IMG/VR virus record: IMGVR_UViG_3300007722_000136
Span: 1-21,648 of that record
Strand: one strand, 5' to 3'
Source: a virus
DNA length: 21,648 nucleotides
The notes beneath the pieces are model-generated. The model was given only the letters and a program-made list of their open reading frames with translations. It did no database searches and was not told the origin of the DNA. Numbering within the stretch: position 1 is the stretch's first letter; the number at the start of each line of letters is the position of its first letter. The translations under genes and the position numbers were made by a program. Below are positions 1-6,211 of this stretch, piece after piece.

Positions 1-8
1 CAATTACT

Positions 9-692
9 GTGCGGCCAAGTATCCCGATGTGGAGTCATCAATCCGGCGCTTGGTTTTACCGCGGCCGTAGCTACGGCCTAGATGAGGGGCGACTGGCCGA
101 CCACCACTACACAATCGATTGTGGAATATACGCTGAATATGCTGAAGGGCAGCTTGCCAAATACAAGGAGCGAGAGGTTGAGCTCGCAGAAGCAGCAAAG
201 CGTGAGTGTGAGATGTTTAAGAGATACCAGGCTGTGCTTGATCGGCTTTCGAAAGCTGAGGCGGAACTCCAGGCACGCGCCACGCAGAAGCCTTCGACGA
301 GGATGTTTCGCATGAGCGGAGGGCCGGATGTTTCATGGGAAATGGGCCGTGCGTTGTTCGCGGGCTATACCGCGTTCAATGGTCTTTGTTACAAGACCGT
401 TGAAGAGTTACACGGACGTGGTGGTTTGGGTTGGGCCGAAGTACAATTCATGTGGACAGAGAAACGCAAAGGGGAACGTTTCAAAGAAGCGTTTTACGCC
501 GCCATCCGCGGTGAGAAGCCTGCAGCAGCAAGAAATCTTGCTGCTACGATGTTCGATTCGGGATTCCGGGCTGGTGCCGACTGGTCTGGTGAGGAGCATA
601 TCCTGCACGACATGGGTTCTTCGTTCAACGAAGAACGCAATGCAGCCATTGATGCCGCCCTTCGATGCTTCACTGGATGGGAGAGGCGCTGA
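9..692 (+). CDS. Hypothetical coiled-coil protein, possibly cut by the left window edge
   Basis: I do not recognise the family. The frame opens at a GTG at 9 and is still open to the window edge, so the true start may lie outside; an ATG at 27 is another option. Residues about 45-95 are rich in E, K, A and L and look like a coiled coil. The rest is a compact, aromatic-containing region (residues about 105-220). The last ten residues look odd: 27 nt before the stop another frame (frame of 665) reads an ordinary-looking tail ending KIAMLKEGK and stopping with the TGA inside the ATGA of the next gene at 718, the usual gene junction in this arm. A one-base indel near 660-670 may have truncated the natural C terminus. 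Function unknown. Confidence 0.6.
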   Translation: MRPSIPMWSHQSGAWFYRGRSYGLDEGRLADHHYTIDCGIYAEYAEGQLAKYKEREVELAEAAKRECEMFKRYQAVLDRLSKAEAELQARATQKPSTRMFRMSGGPDVSWEMGRALFAGYTAFNGLCYKTVEELHGRGGLGWAEVQFMWTEKRKGERFKEAFYAAIRGEKPAAARNLAATMFDSGFRAGADWSGEEHILHDMGSSFNEERNAAIDAALRCFTGWERR

Positions 693-717
693 AGATCGCA
701 ATGCTCAAGGAGGGAAA

Positions 718-849
718 ATGAGCAAGGAACTGATTGCCAGGTTGAGAGCGCGGAAGGTTACGCATGTGGAATATATTACAACAAGGCGAACACCCCGGAC
801 GAACCACGAGAGCATACACAGGGAGGACAATGAAACCAATACCGATTAA
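718..849 (+). CDS. Small hypothetical ORF, probably frameshifted
   Basis: A strong SD (AGGAGG at 709-714) precedes ATG 718, so translation very likely starts here with MSKELIARL. As written the frame runs to TAA at 847-849 (43 codons), but its second half is basic and low in protein character. From about position 744 the neighbouring frame is much more protein-like (ESAEGYACGIYYNK..., ending in HTQGGQ) and stops at TGA 831-833, overlapping the next ATG (830) as ATGA, the junction style used throughout this arm. I infer a -1 shift near 744 and a natural product of about 38 residues ending at 833. Function unknown. Confidence 0.45.
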   Translation: MSKELIARLRARKVTHVEYITTRRTPRTNHESIHREDNETNTD

Positions 850-1042
850 AGCCGCGGAACTTATTGCCAAGAAGTACGGGTATAGCCAAGTCGTAATTAT
901 TGCCCGTGGGGTTGGGGTTGGCGAGCACTGTACTACATACGGGATTGATCAGGAGAATTGCGACGTCGCCGTGCGCATTGGCGACTTTCTGAAGTATAAA
1001 GTGATGGGGTGGATTAAGGAGAACCATGAGACCAGACCTTGA
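830..1042 (+). CDS. Small conserved-looking phage hypothetical protein (70 aa)
   Basis: ATG 830 follows the SD GGGAGG (821-826). The 70-residue product begins MKPIPIKAAELIAKKYGY and contains GEHCTTYG, a short NCDVAVRIGDFLKYKVMGW core and a charged tail. Proteins of this type (lysine-rich N terminus, TTYG motif, GDFLK-KVMGW) are, as far as I recall, common small hypotheticals in phages of proteobacteria; no function is known to me. The upstream gene, if the frameshift at about 744 is corrected, would overlap its start by four bases, so it is probably co-translated with its neighbours. Confidence 0.65.
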   Translation: MKPIPIKAAELIAKKYGYSQVVIIARGVGVGEHCTTYGIDQENCDVAVRIGDFLKYKVMGWIKENHETRP

Positions 1043-1079
1043 AATGCTGCGCGATTATCACGGCGAGGAGGGGAAATGA
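1026..1079 (+). CDS. 17-codon micro-ORF coupling two genes
   Basis: ATG 1026 sits five bases after a good SD (AAGGAG at 1016-1021, inside the end of the preceding gene) and the frame ends at TGA 1077-1079, overlapping the ATG of the next gene at 1076. The peptide ends HGEEGK, and its final codons form the SD (GAGGAGGGG) of the next gene, as at other junctions in this arm. It may be a genuine micro-gene, a coupling ORF, or the remnant of a longer gene. No function can be assigned. Confidence 0.35.
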   Translation: MRPDLEMLRDYHGEEGK

Positions 1080-1459
1080 GCGCAGCAAGTGACAAAGCAT
1101 TCATTGAGTTTGAGAGAGCAGTCGATGAAGCACTGGATGCCTGCTCCCGGGGTGTTGAGACTGCGGCGGCAGTCTACGACAGGGCCTACGCCAGAGACGG
1201 TGCCGGCGAAGAAGTTGACTTCGAGGCGCTGGGCATCTTCAAAAGAGCCACCGCCGAAGCGCAGACTGTTTGCGACAAAGTCATGGAGGCGGCACATGCC
1301 GCATACAAAGCGGCCACCGTCACAGAGCGGGACGCCTACTACAAGGGGCTGGTGCAACATCTAAAAAACGCAGCCCAAACGAGAGAGCACGCCATTCGGC
1401 TAATAAATGAAAGCGAGAGAAGTCGTTTGCAGGCAATTCGCGACAAGGAAGTGAAATGA
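1076..1459 (+). CDS. Hypothetical alpha-helical protein (127 aa)
   Basis: Start ATG 1076 has a very strong SD (GGAGGGG at 1067-1073). The product is rich in A, E, K and R with few aromatics, and is predicted by eye to be almost entirely helical with coiled-coil character; I see no catalytic motif. Its stop TGA 1457-1459 overlaps ATG 1456 of the following gene as ATGA, indicating translational coupling. Position in a run of small early-type genes suggests an accessory host-takeover or regulatory role, but that is only inference from location. Confidence 0.65.
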   Translation: MSAASDKAFIEFERAVDEALDACSRGVETAAAVYDRAYARDGAGEEVDFEALGIFKRATAEAQTVCDKVMEAAHAAYKAATVTERDAYYKGLVQHLKNAAQTREHAIRLINESERSRLQAIRDKEVK

Positions 1460-2010
1460 GCATCGAAACTTGGAAGCAGGAGTTTTATGCGGTAGAGGCC
1501 AGCGTCGCCGGCAAATCCACGGACGTGGAAATGCTTGAACACTCGATAAAGAAGTGGGAGGGATTGCAAACAGAAAACCTCGAACGTCACGAGCTGAGAG
1601 TGAACTACACCAGGATTGTAGACGTGGGGGGAGTAAATTTTCACATAAATTCAGAGAGCTGCGCCCTCTGCAGCAAGCATCTATTTTCCAGCAGGGATGA
1701 CAGCTGCGCATCCTGCCCGCTGAGCAAAGTCAGAGGGGGTGTGTCATGCGACCAGATCGACGCAGACGATCCCTCTCCTTTTGACGCGTGGAGGAACAGG
1801 GCTAACCCAGAACCGATGTTGACCTTTTTGAGAAAAGCGCGTAAGATCGCAGTCAAGGAGGGAAAAATGACCATTAAATCCCAACACGCGATTCTACTTA
1901 ACCGCCTGCACCAGACCGAGTCCACGATTGTTAGACTCGAATCCGAGCTTGCAGCACTCAAAAATACCGATAAAGTTATTGACTGCATGGTTGATCGTTT
2001 TTTATCTTAG
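1456..2010 (+). CDS. Cysteine-rich (zinc-ribbon-like) hypothetical protein, possibly two genes fused
   Basis: Start ATG 1456 overlaps the previous stop. Residues about 71-99 hold paired cysteines (CALC, then CASC, and a further C), consistent with a small zinc-binding module; the C-terminal 47 residues form a helical, leucine-spaced segment. An excellent SD plus ATG occurs in frame at 1867, and the sequence just before it (1843-1870) nearly repeats the junction at 692-721 except for one extra A in the A-run. With one A fewer, the first protein would end ...KIAVKEGK at a TGA overlapping ATG 1867. So the 184-aa frame may be two coupled genes fused by an indel. The frame ends at TAG 2008-2010. 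Function unknown. Confidence 0.55.
   Translation: MSIETWKQEFYAVEASVAGKSTDVEMLEHSIKKWEGLQTENLERHELRVNYTRIVDVGGVNFHINSESCALCSKHLFSSRDDSCASCPLSKVRGGVSCDQIDADDPSPFDAWRNRANPEPMLTFLRKARKIAVKEGKMTIKSQHAILLNRLHQTESTIVRLESELAALKNTDKVIDCMVDRFLS
1867..2010 (+). CDS. Internal in-frame start: 47-aa helical peptide
   Basis: ATG 1867 follows AAGGAGGG (1856-1863), one of the best SDs in the region, so initiation here is likely whether or not the upstream frame is truly fused. The 47 residues (starting MTIKSQHAILLNRLHQ) have a heptad-like L/I spacing and could form a short coiled coil. After its TAG stop (2008-2010) the same frame stays open and protein-like through to 2526, so the stop itself may be a mutation. 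Confidence 0.4.
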   Translation: MTIKSQHAILLNRLHQTESTIVRLESELAALKNTDKVIDCMVDRFLS

Positions 2011-2136
2011 CGGCTGCCACACGATTTTGCACCGGATTGCGGAATCGCGTTTGATGGCTGCAAGCCAGACGCACTTGGCTATGTACCGAGCTGGCCGGTC
2101 GGCACCAACCTGCTCACGTCCGATCAGGCGCGAGCG

Positions 2137-2526
2137 ATGATTAAATACGTCATTCACGGCGAGAAAGTTGGCGCAGGCAAGAGTGCAGGCCTGGCGTGGA
2201 AGAATGCGGCAAAGAACATAGCCCCCGCCAACGAGGGAGAGTGTGAGTCGAGTAAGCTGACGCTGGACGAGATTCTCGAATACGCAGAATATTTGGCAGA
2301 GGGTGACGAGTGCCTTTCTGTGCAGTCGGAGATACTGCGGATTGTGAAAGAATATGTGGCCGAGCACCGCACCGCACCGTCCGTGCCGGCGGCTATTGCG
2401 GAAATTATTCGTAGCTCACAGCATTGCGTGGTGGTTGATGTAACAGGGGCGGTGCATTTTTGCGTGAAAGCAAAGATCAGTGATCTTAACAACGTTGCCG
2501 CCATTTGCGGCAAGGAGAAGAAATGA
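2137..2526 (+). CDS. Hypothetical protein; coding signal begins before its first ATG
   Basis: ATG 2137 is the first ATG in this frame but has no clear SD. The 42 codons before it (2011-2136) read as good protein (including CGIAFDGCKPDALGYVPSW), with no ATG, GTG or TTG; only CTG codons are available. Immediately upstream, at 2008-2010, is the in-frame TAG that ends the previous ORF. The visible protein has a polar N-terminal part, an acidic helical middle (LTLDEILEYAEYLAEGDE) and a C-terminal part with cysteines. Either the gene starts at CTG 2014, or it is the 3' part of a longer gene cut by TAG 2008. Function unknown. Its stop overlaps ATG 2523. Confidence 0.5.
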   Translation: MIKYVIHGEKVGAGKSAGLAWKNAAKNIAPANEGECESSKLTLDEILEYAEYLAEGDECLSVQSEILRIVKEYVAEHRTAPSVPAAIAEIIRSSQHCVVVDVTGAVHFCVKAKISDLNNVAAICGKEKK

Positions 2527-2795
2527 AAAAACACATCGAAGAAGCACAGACGGAATACGACAGGGAGGAACTTGAAACTATTATCGACGATCTACATAGT
2601 CTCGGGGCAGAGTTTGAAGATGCTGTCGATACAAACACTTACCTGACGGGGGAACTCGACAAAGCGGTAGATATTATTGTTGATCTTGTCCGCGATATAC
2701 GCTCAACACCATGGTCACCAGATCGGGAAATAAAATGGGATGCGTATGAAGCTGCTACTGCAATGCTGCGCAATTATGGAAAGATGCCGGTGTAA
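2523..2795 (+). CDS. Acidic helical hypothetical protein (90 aa)
   Basis: ATG 2523 lies seven bases after AAGGAGAAG (2512-2520) and overlaps the previous stop as ATGA. The product is strongly acidic, with a helical N-terminal two-thirds (EEAQTEYDREELETIIDDL onward) that may form a coiled coil, and a tail with W, Y and P residues. No known motif is seen. It closes the run of tightly spaced small genes in the left arm. Confidence 0.6.
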   Translation: MKKHIEEAQTEYDREELETIIDDLHSLGAEFEDAVDTNTYLTGELDKAVDIIVDLVRDIRSTPWSPDREIKWDAYEAATAMLRNYGKMPV

Positions 2796-2919
2796 ATATG
2801 GACAAACAAAAGTTAGACTACAAGTGGCATATGGACAAACAAAAACCTAGCAATCAGTTGGTGTATAATACGCCAATGACGTATAGAGATATAACACAAA
2901 AGTTAGACTACAAGTGGCA
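2796..2919 (+). repeat. Short direct repeats (24 bp and 16 bp)
   Basis: A 24-bp sequence (ACAAAAGTTAGACTACAAGT plus GGCA) occurs at 2806-2829 and again exactly at 2896-2919. A 16-bp sequence (ATATGGACAAACAAAA) occurs at 2796-2811 and 2829-2844. The two repeats interlock, suggesting a local duplication. Between the copies is a TATAAT (about 2864-2869) without a convincing -35 box. Confidence 0.7.
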
Positions 2920-3046
2920 GTGGTGTTTAAATGGTGATTGGCACTCACTGACGGTGAACACGGTGGAAGCACCAAATTGGATCCAACGTACGTTAATACG
3001 TTGGTGTTTTGCGATACATTGGAGAAGCATTAAAAGACCCGCCTAA
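2798..3046 (+). CDS. Doubtful ORF built on a duplicated segment
   Basis: An 82-codon frame starts at ATG 2798, two bases after the preceding stop, and ends inside the terminator stem at 3046. It has no good SD. Its first third is made of repeated DNA, so KLDYKW occurs twice, and its C-terminal part (QRTLIRWCFAIHWRSIKRPA) looks like random translation. An alternative view is that 2796-3030 is a decayed or regulatory spacer before the terminator. I list it because nothing else explains the stretch, with low confidence. Confidence 0.25.
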   Translation: MDKQKLDYKWHMDKQKPSNQLVYNTPMTYRDITQKLDYKWQWCLNGDWHSLTVNTVEAPNWIQRTLIRWCFAIHWRSIKRPA

Positions 3047-3060
3047 GCGGGTCTTTTTTT
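3032..3060. terminator. Bidirectional intrinsic terminator
   Basis: An 11-bp stem (3032-3042 with 3047-3057) closes a CTAA loop. It begins with an A-run and ends with a T-run, so it can act in both directions. It separates the + strand left arm from the minus-strand gene ending at 3059, whose stop overlaps the T-run. Confidence 0.9.
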
Positions 3061-3256
3061 AGTCGTCTGAACCTTCAGATTCTGGTGGTCCATCAACTGT
3101 TAACAGGCCTTGTTTAACTGGCTCGTCAGATACGATACCGGCACCGGTGTCGTCGTCGATTGGGACGCTAACAGGTGGTACAGCATTCGTTGGTGAAGTT
3201 ACATCCCCTTCTGGGCGATCTGGGTCAAATGGAAATACTGATTCTTTTTCTGACAT
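3059..3256 (-). CDS. Small acidic proline-rich hypothetical protein (65 aa)
   Basis: The ATG at 3256-3254 (minus strand) is preceded by a clear SD (AAGGAG, at about 3263-3268 on the complement). The product is strongly acidic and rich in P, G, V, D and S, with no cysteines and little predicted secondary structure; it looks disordered. It is convergent with the left-arm genes and shares their terminator. No family is recognised. It could be a small virion or host-interaction protein, but nothing in the sequence settles that. Confidence 0.6.
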   Translation of the reverse strand: MSEKESVFPFDPDRPEGDVTSPTNAVPPVSVPIDDDTGAGIVSDEPVKQGLLTVDGPPESEGSDD

Positions 3257-3311
3257 ACTTTTCTCCTTGGTTTAATTAAAATACCGCTCATACTCTCACG
3301 GTCATATCTAT

Positions 3312-3451
3312 TTATCTTAATAATTCTTTGTGCTGATCTTCATAGCGTCGAATTAAAGCTTTATCGATATGATTGGGGGTTGGTTTGAGACGAAGTTCAA
3401 AAAGCTTGTCTTCTAGTTGCTGTCGACGAATTGTTTAACCAGGTCCCACAT
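3312..3451 (-). pseudogene. Small minus-strand gene broken by a frameshift
   Basis: On the minus strand ATG 3451-3449 has a good SD (AAGGAG at about 3458-3463) and starts MWDLVKQF, but hits TAG after 12 codons. A -1 shift right after the TTC codon (near 3428-3430) opens a very protein-like frame (RRQQLEDKLFELRLKPTPNH..., ending in YEDQHKELLR) to TAA 3314-3312. The joined product would be about 46 residues. No recognisable slippery heptamer is present, so a mutation or sequence error is more likely than programmed shifting. The rest of 3257-3496 holds no other gene that I can support. Confidence 0.5.
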
Positions 3452-3496
3452 ACAATCTCCTTTTAGTTGTATTTACCCCACAGGAATTTTTGACAG

Positions 3497-3524
3497 TTGA
3501 CCTTTGTAATTAATTGTGTATAAT
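3497..3524 (+). promoter_or_regulatory. Sigma70-like promoter
   Basis: TTGACC (3497-3502), a 16-bp spacer and TATAAT (3519-3524). The same GTTGACCT...TATAAT pattern recurs at 11481 and 15087. A TTGACA at 3490-3495 gives an alternative -35 with too long a spacer. It would drive the metallophosphoesterase and the genes after it. Confidence 0.8.
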
Positions 3525-3570
3525 AGACTATAGGAAAAACCCAAACAACTGCGACCACAAAGCGAATAAC

Positions 3571-3586
3571 CAAGATGGTAATCTTG
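3571..3586 (+). promoter_or_regulatory. Leader hairpin next to the start codon
   Basis: CAAGAT (3571-3576) and ATCTTG (3581-3586) form a 6-bp stem with a GGTA loop, ending two bases before ATG 3589. No ordinary SD lies outside it; the only purine-rich stretch (AAGATGG) is in the stem and loop. It could act as a translational operator. Small hairpins can arise by chance. Confidence 0.4.
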
Positions 3587-3588
3587 AA

Positions 3589-4368
3589 ATGAAAATATTC
3601 TACATGTCTGACCTCCACACCGAGGCTGGTTGTCTTGACCTTCGGAAGTTCGAAGGAACGAAGGACGACGTCGTCCTTCTTGTTGGTGATATTGGTGTTG
3701 GAGTTCACCCCGACACGTATAAGCAGCTATTGAAAGATATTGCACCACGAGTAGCGACTGTTATATACATCCCTGGCAACCACGAATACTATGGTGGCCA
3801 CTACGACACTACGTTCGAAGATATGCAGGACACTATTGCTGCAGCGTTCACGAACGTGATGTTTGACCGCCAGATTATGACTGTGATCGGTGACGTTGGG
3901 TTTGTTGGTGCAACGTTGTGGACAGATATGCGGAACGATGACTGGTTTGTCAAGCAAAAAATTCGCGAAGCAATGAATGATTTTCATGTGATCCGCACTG
4001 CATACACCAACCGCCGATTCCATCCAGATGACTGTGTTGAGATTTTCAAAAGGGACTATGCCTTTATCCGCGATAGCATCAAGCATTTGCGCGAACAAGG
4101 TGTCAAGAAAATTGTAGTGTTCACTCACCACGGTGTGACCGAGCAAGCGTGCTTGCCACAGTTTCGATCGAATGCGCTAAACCCAGGATGGATGTCTAAC
4201 CTCGAGGTAGAAATTCTGGCGTGGCAACCAAACTTTTGGATCCACGGGCACATTCACAACACCGTCAATATTCCAATTGACAAGACAGTGATACTCACAA
4301 ACCCTCGGGGGTATTTTCCGCGGCAACTGAACGCAGAGTTTGATATTAACAAACATATTGATGTATAA
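3589..4368 (+). CDS. Calcineurin-like metallophosphoesterase
   Basis: The 259-aa product carries the full set of metal-binding motifs of the superfamily: DLH (D8, H10), GD (33-34), GNHE (63-66), HH (180-181) and GHIH (220-223). Such enzymes hydrolyse phosphomono- or diesters with a two-metal centre; the phage substrate (nucleic acid ends, cyclic nucleotides or nucleotides) cannot be read from the sequence. ATG 3589 is chosen because it starts directly with the first core strand (MKIFYMSDLH) and lies downstream of the promoter's -10 box; a longer frame from GTG 3514 would begin inside that promoter. The adjacent gene is DNA ligase, which hints at a role in DNA metabolism. Confidence 0.88.
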   Translation: MKIFYMSDLHTEAGCLDLRKFEGTKDDVVLLVGDIGVGVHPDTYKQLLKDIAPRVATVIYIPGNHEYYGGHYDTTFEDMQDTIAAAFTNVMFDRQIMTVIGDVGFVGATLWTDMRNDDWFVKQKIREAMNDFHVIRTAYTNRRFHPDDCVEIFKRDYAFIRDSIKHLREQGVKKIVVFTHHGVTEQACLPQFRSNALNPGWMSNLEVEILAWQPNFWIHGHIHNTVNIPIDKTVILTNPRGYFPRQLNAEFDINKHIDV

Positions 4369-4395
4369 CGGGACTTCTAGTGCTGAGGAAAAACG

Positions 4396-5703
4396 ATGAT
4401 ATATGAAATTTTCAAGCAGCTCCGCGCAACAAACTCGAAACTCGAAAAACTTGCTATCCTGAAAAGCAACGTTGACTGTTACCTGCTGCAACGTGTATTC
4501 GTTGCAGCGTTTGATCCAATGATCACATACTACATGAAGAAGGTTCCTGAAGCTTCTGTAATGAGAGAGCGTATCGATCTAATTGACACATTCGCTTATC
4601 TTGATACACTGGCGAACCGAAAAGTTACTGGCAACGCCGCTATTGAAATGATCGGTAAGGTTCGCGGCATGTTGGATGATGGTGATCGGGAAGTGTTTGA
4701 TTGCATGCTAACGCGCGACATCAAGTGTGGTGTGTCTGAAAAGACGATCAATAAAGTATGGCCGGACTTGATTGAAGAGTTTCCGTGTCAGTTGTGCCAC
4801 GGGTACGACGATAAAACACAGGGAAAAATATCTTATCCTGCACACGCTCAGATCAAAGCAGATGGGATGCGTTTTTTTGCTGTGTGTGTTGGGGGCGAAG
4901 TAGAGTTTCGGTCACGGAACGGCAAGATCCTCGACTTTCTCGGAGAGCTTGTGCACGAGTATAATACCCTTGCAATCAAAGCTGGGTGTGATGTTGTATT
5001 TGACGGCGAGCTTGTTATATACGAAAAGGACGGCACGTTAATGCCACGTCAGAAGTCAAATGGTATTTGTGGCAAAGCGTCAAAAGGAACCATATCCCTC
5101 AAAGAGGCAAAAAGCATTACAACGGTTCTTTGGGATATTATTGACCACAAGGATTTTAAAGCCAAGAAATCGAACGTACCATGCGGCGTGCGATATGAGC
5201 GGCTGATGAAGATTGTTGATCAAGCTTGCGTAGGTTCGAGGGTTGCAACGATTGACACCGTCACCGTTCATGACGAGGAGCAGGCAGTACAATTGTTCCA
5301 AACGTATCTCGATCGAGGCCTTGAAGGAATCATTCTCAAAAATCTCAGCAGCCCTTGGGAAAGCAAGCGGGTCAAACACCAATTGAAGATGAAGGCAGAG
5401 CTTGAGTGTGATCTTGAAATTTCTGAGTGGCAGTTTGGAACAAAAGGAACAAAGAACGAGAAGCTGCTCGGGACGTTGGTTGGAAAAACGTCGTGTAGCC
5501 TTCTCACGACTGGTGTGGGTTCTGGTTTTTCAAAAAAGCAACGCGAAACCATTGGGCCAGAAGTCGTTGGTGATATCATGGCAGTGAAGTATAATTGTAA
5601 AATTCGGGACAAGAAAACTGGACAATGGAGTTTGTTTCTTCCCATCTTTGTAGAGATTCGTATAGACAAATCCACCGCTGACAGCCTGGAGGATATTGAA
5701 TGA
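4396..5703 (+). CDS. 30: ATP-dependent DNA ligase (T4 gp30-like)
   Basis: This enzyme seals nicks through an adenylated lysine. Motif I is K154-A-D-G, motif III FDGEL (201-205), motif IIIa LWDIID (244-249), motif IV EGIILK (309-314) and motif V LKMKAE (329-334), followed by an OB-fold C-terminal region. At 435 aa it is somewhat shorter than T4 ligase (487 aa). The N-terminal 130 residues form the helical DNA-binding domain, and this domain resembles the stand-alone protein at 9313-9747. The start ATG 4396 follows TGAGGAA (4383-4389). Its stop overlaps the ATG of a 27-aa membrane peptide. Confidence 0.95.
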   Translation: MIYEIFKQLRATNSKLEKLAILKSNVDCYLLQRVFVAAFDPMITYYMKKVPEASVMRERIDLIDTFAYLDTLANRKVTGNAAIEMIGKVRGMLDDGDREVFDCMLTRDIKCGVSEKTINKVWPDLIEEFPCQLCHGYDDKTQGKISYPAHAQIKADGMRFFAVCVGGEVEFRSRNGKILDFLGELVHEYNTLAIKAGCDVVFDGELVIYEKDGTLMPRQKSNGICGKASKGTISLKEAKSITTVLWDIIDHKDFKAKKSNVPCGVRYERLMKIVDQACVGSRVATIDTVTVHDEEQAVQLFQTYLDRGLEGIILKNLSSPWESKRVKHQLKMKAELECDLEISEWQFGTKGTKNEKLLGTLVGKTSCSLLTTGVGSGFSKKQRETIGPEVVGDIMAVKYNCKIRDKKTGQWSLFLPIFVEIRIDKSTADSLEDIE

Positions 5704-5783
5704 ACTTTATTGCCGCAACTATTGCTGCGTCGTTGTGGATTTTTTGTTGCTGGTGGAACGGCATGCTTAATAGTCAACTATAA
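5700..5783 (+). CDS. 27-aa membrane micro-protein
   Basis: ATG 5700 overlaps the ligase stop as ATGA and the frame ends at TAA 5781-5783. The peptide is almost one hydrophobic helix (FIAATIAASLWIFCCWWNG), just long enough to span a membrane. Coupling to the ligase gene and the hairpin right after it support a real gene, but it is too short for a family assignment. Confidence 0.45.
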   Translation: MNFIAATIAASLWIFCCWWNGMLNSQL

Positions 5784-5790
5784 CTGGAGC

Positions 5791-5812
5791 GGAGGGCCGC
5801 GCGCGGCCCTCC
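5791..5812. terminator. GC-rich perfect palindrome, likely terminator or processing hairpin
   Basis: The 22-nt sequence 5791-5812 is a perfect palindrome of GGAGGGCCGC type and would form a very stable hairpin. It is followed by CTTATAAGG rather than a T-run, so factor-independent termination would be weak; it may instead mark an mRNA end or processing site. It sits between the ligase block and the next gene. Confidence 0.55.
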
Positions 5813-5840
5813 TTATAAGGATATTGCAAGAAGCAAAATA

Positions 5841-6209
5841 ATGAAACCACTCCTACACGCAAACATATCGCGGAAAACACATGGCGGGTCTGTTGATGAC
5901 TACCTGCCAATTCATAACTTCATTGACTCAACGAAGGCAGCAATGTCCGATATGCGTCACAGAGCAATTCTTCACTCTGCGTTCGGGTGCTTTATGGTTG
6001 AGCAGGTGTTCGGTACATACTTCACAAACAGCGACGGCAAAAAAGTCAGTACACGAGATGTGGCCGAAGAGCACATCATACAGGATCTCGGATTCATTCC
6101 GACGATGGAGCAATATTTAAATAATATGAAGTTTCAACCGTGGATGGGTGGCACCGAAAAAGGCCAGCACTCTAAATCTAAGAAGCGCCACATTTCACTA
6201 GAGGATTAA
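5841..6209 (+). CDS. DUF6915-type phage protein
   Basis: The 122-aa product has the pattern of a small family common in phages and plasmids (DUF6915 as I recall it): an early HGGSVDDYLPIHNFIDSTKAAMSD block, an RHRAILHSAFGCFMVEQVFG block, then TNSDGKKVSTRDVAEEHIIQDLG and a FIPTMEQYL end. The many histidines in the middle are typical. Its function is not known to me. ATG 5841 has a weak SD (AAGAAG at 5828-5833). The next gene starts two bases after its stop. Confidence 0.7.
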   Translation: MKPLLHANISRKTHGGSVDDYLPIHNFIDSTKAAMSDMRHRAILHSAFGCFMVEQVFGTYFTNSDGKKVSTRDVAEEHIIQDLGFIPTMEQYLNNMKFQPWMGGTEKGQHSKSKKRHISLED

Positions 6210-6211
6210 TT

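Noticed and set aside
328-717. Plus-strand frame overlapping the first gene
   Set aside because: It is a shadow frame with atypical composition; only the part from ATG 718 has an SD.
1928-2140. 70-codon plus-strand ORF
   Set aside because: Poor composition and no SD; the overlapping frame 2011-2136 reads as far better protein.
2154-2534. 126-codon minus-strand ORF
   Set aside because: Antisense shadow of the coding frames at 2137-2526 with no SD.
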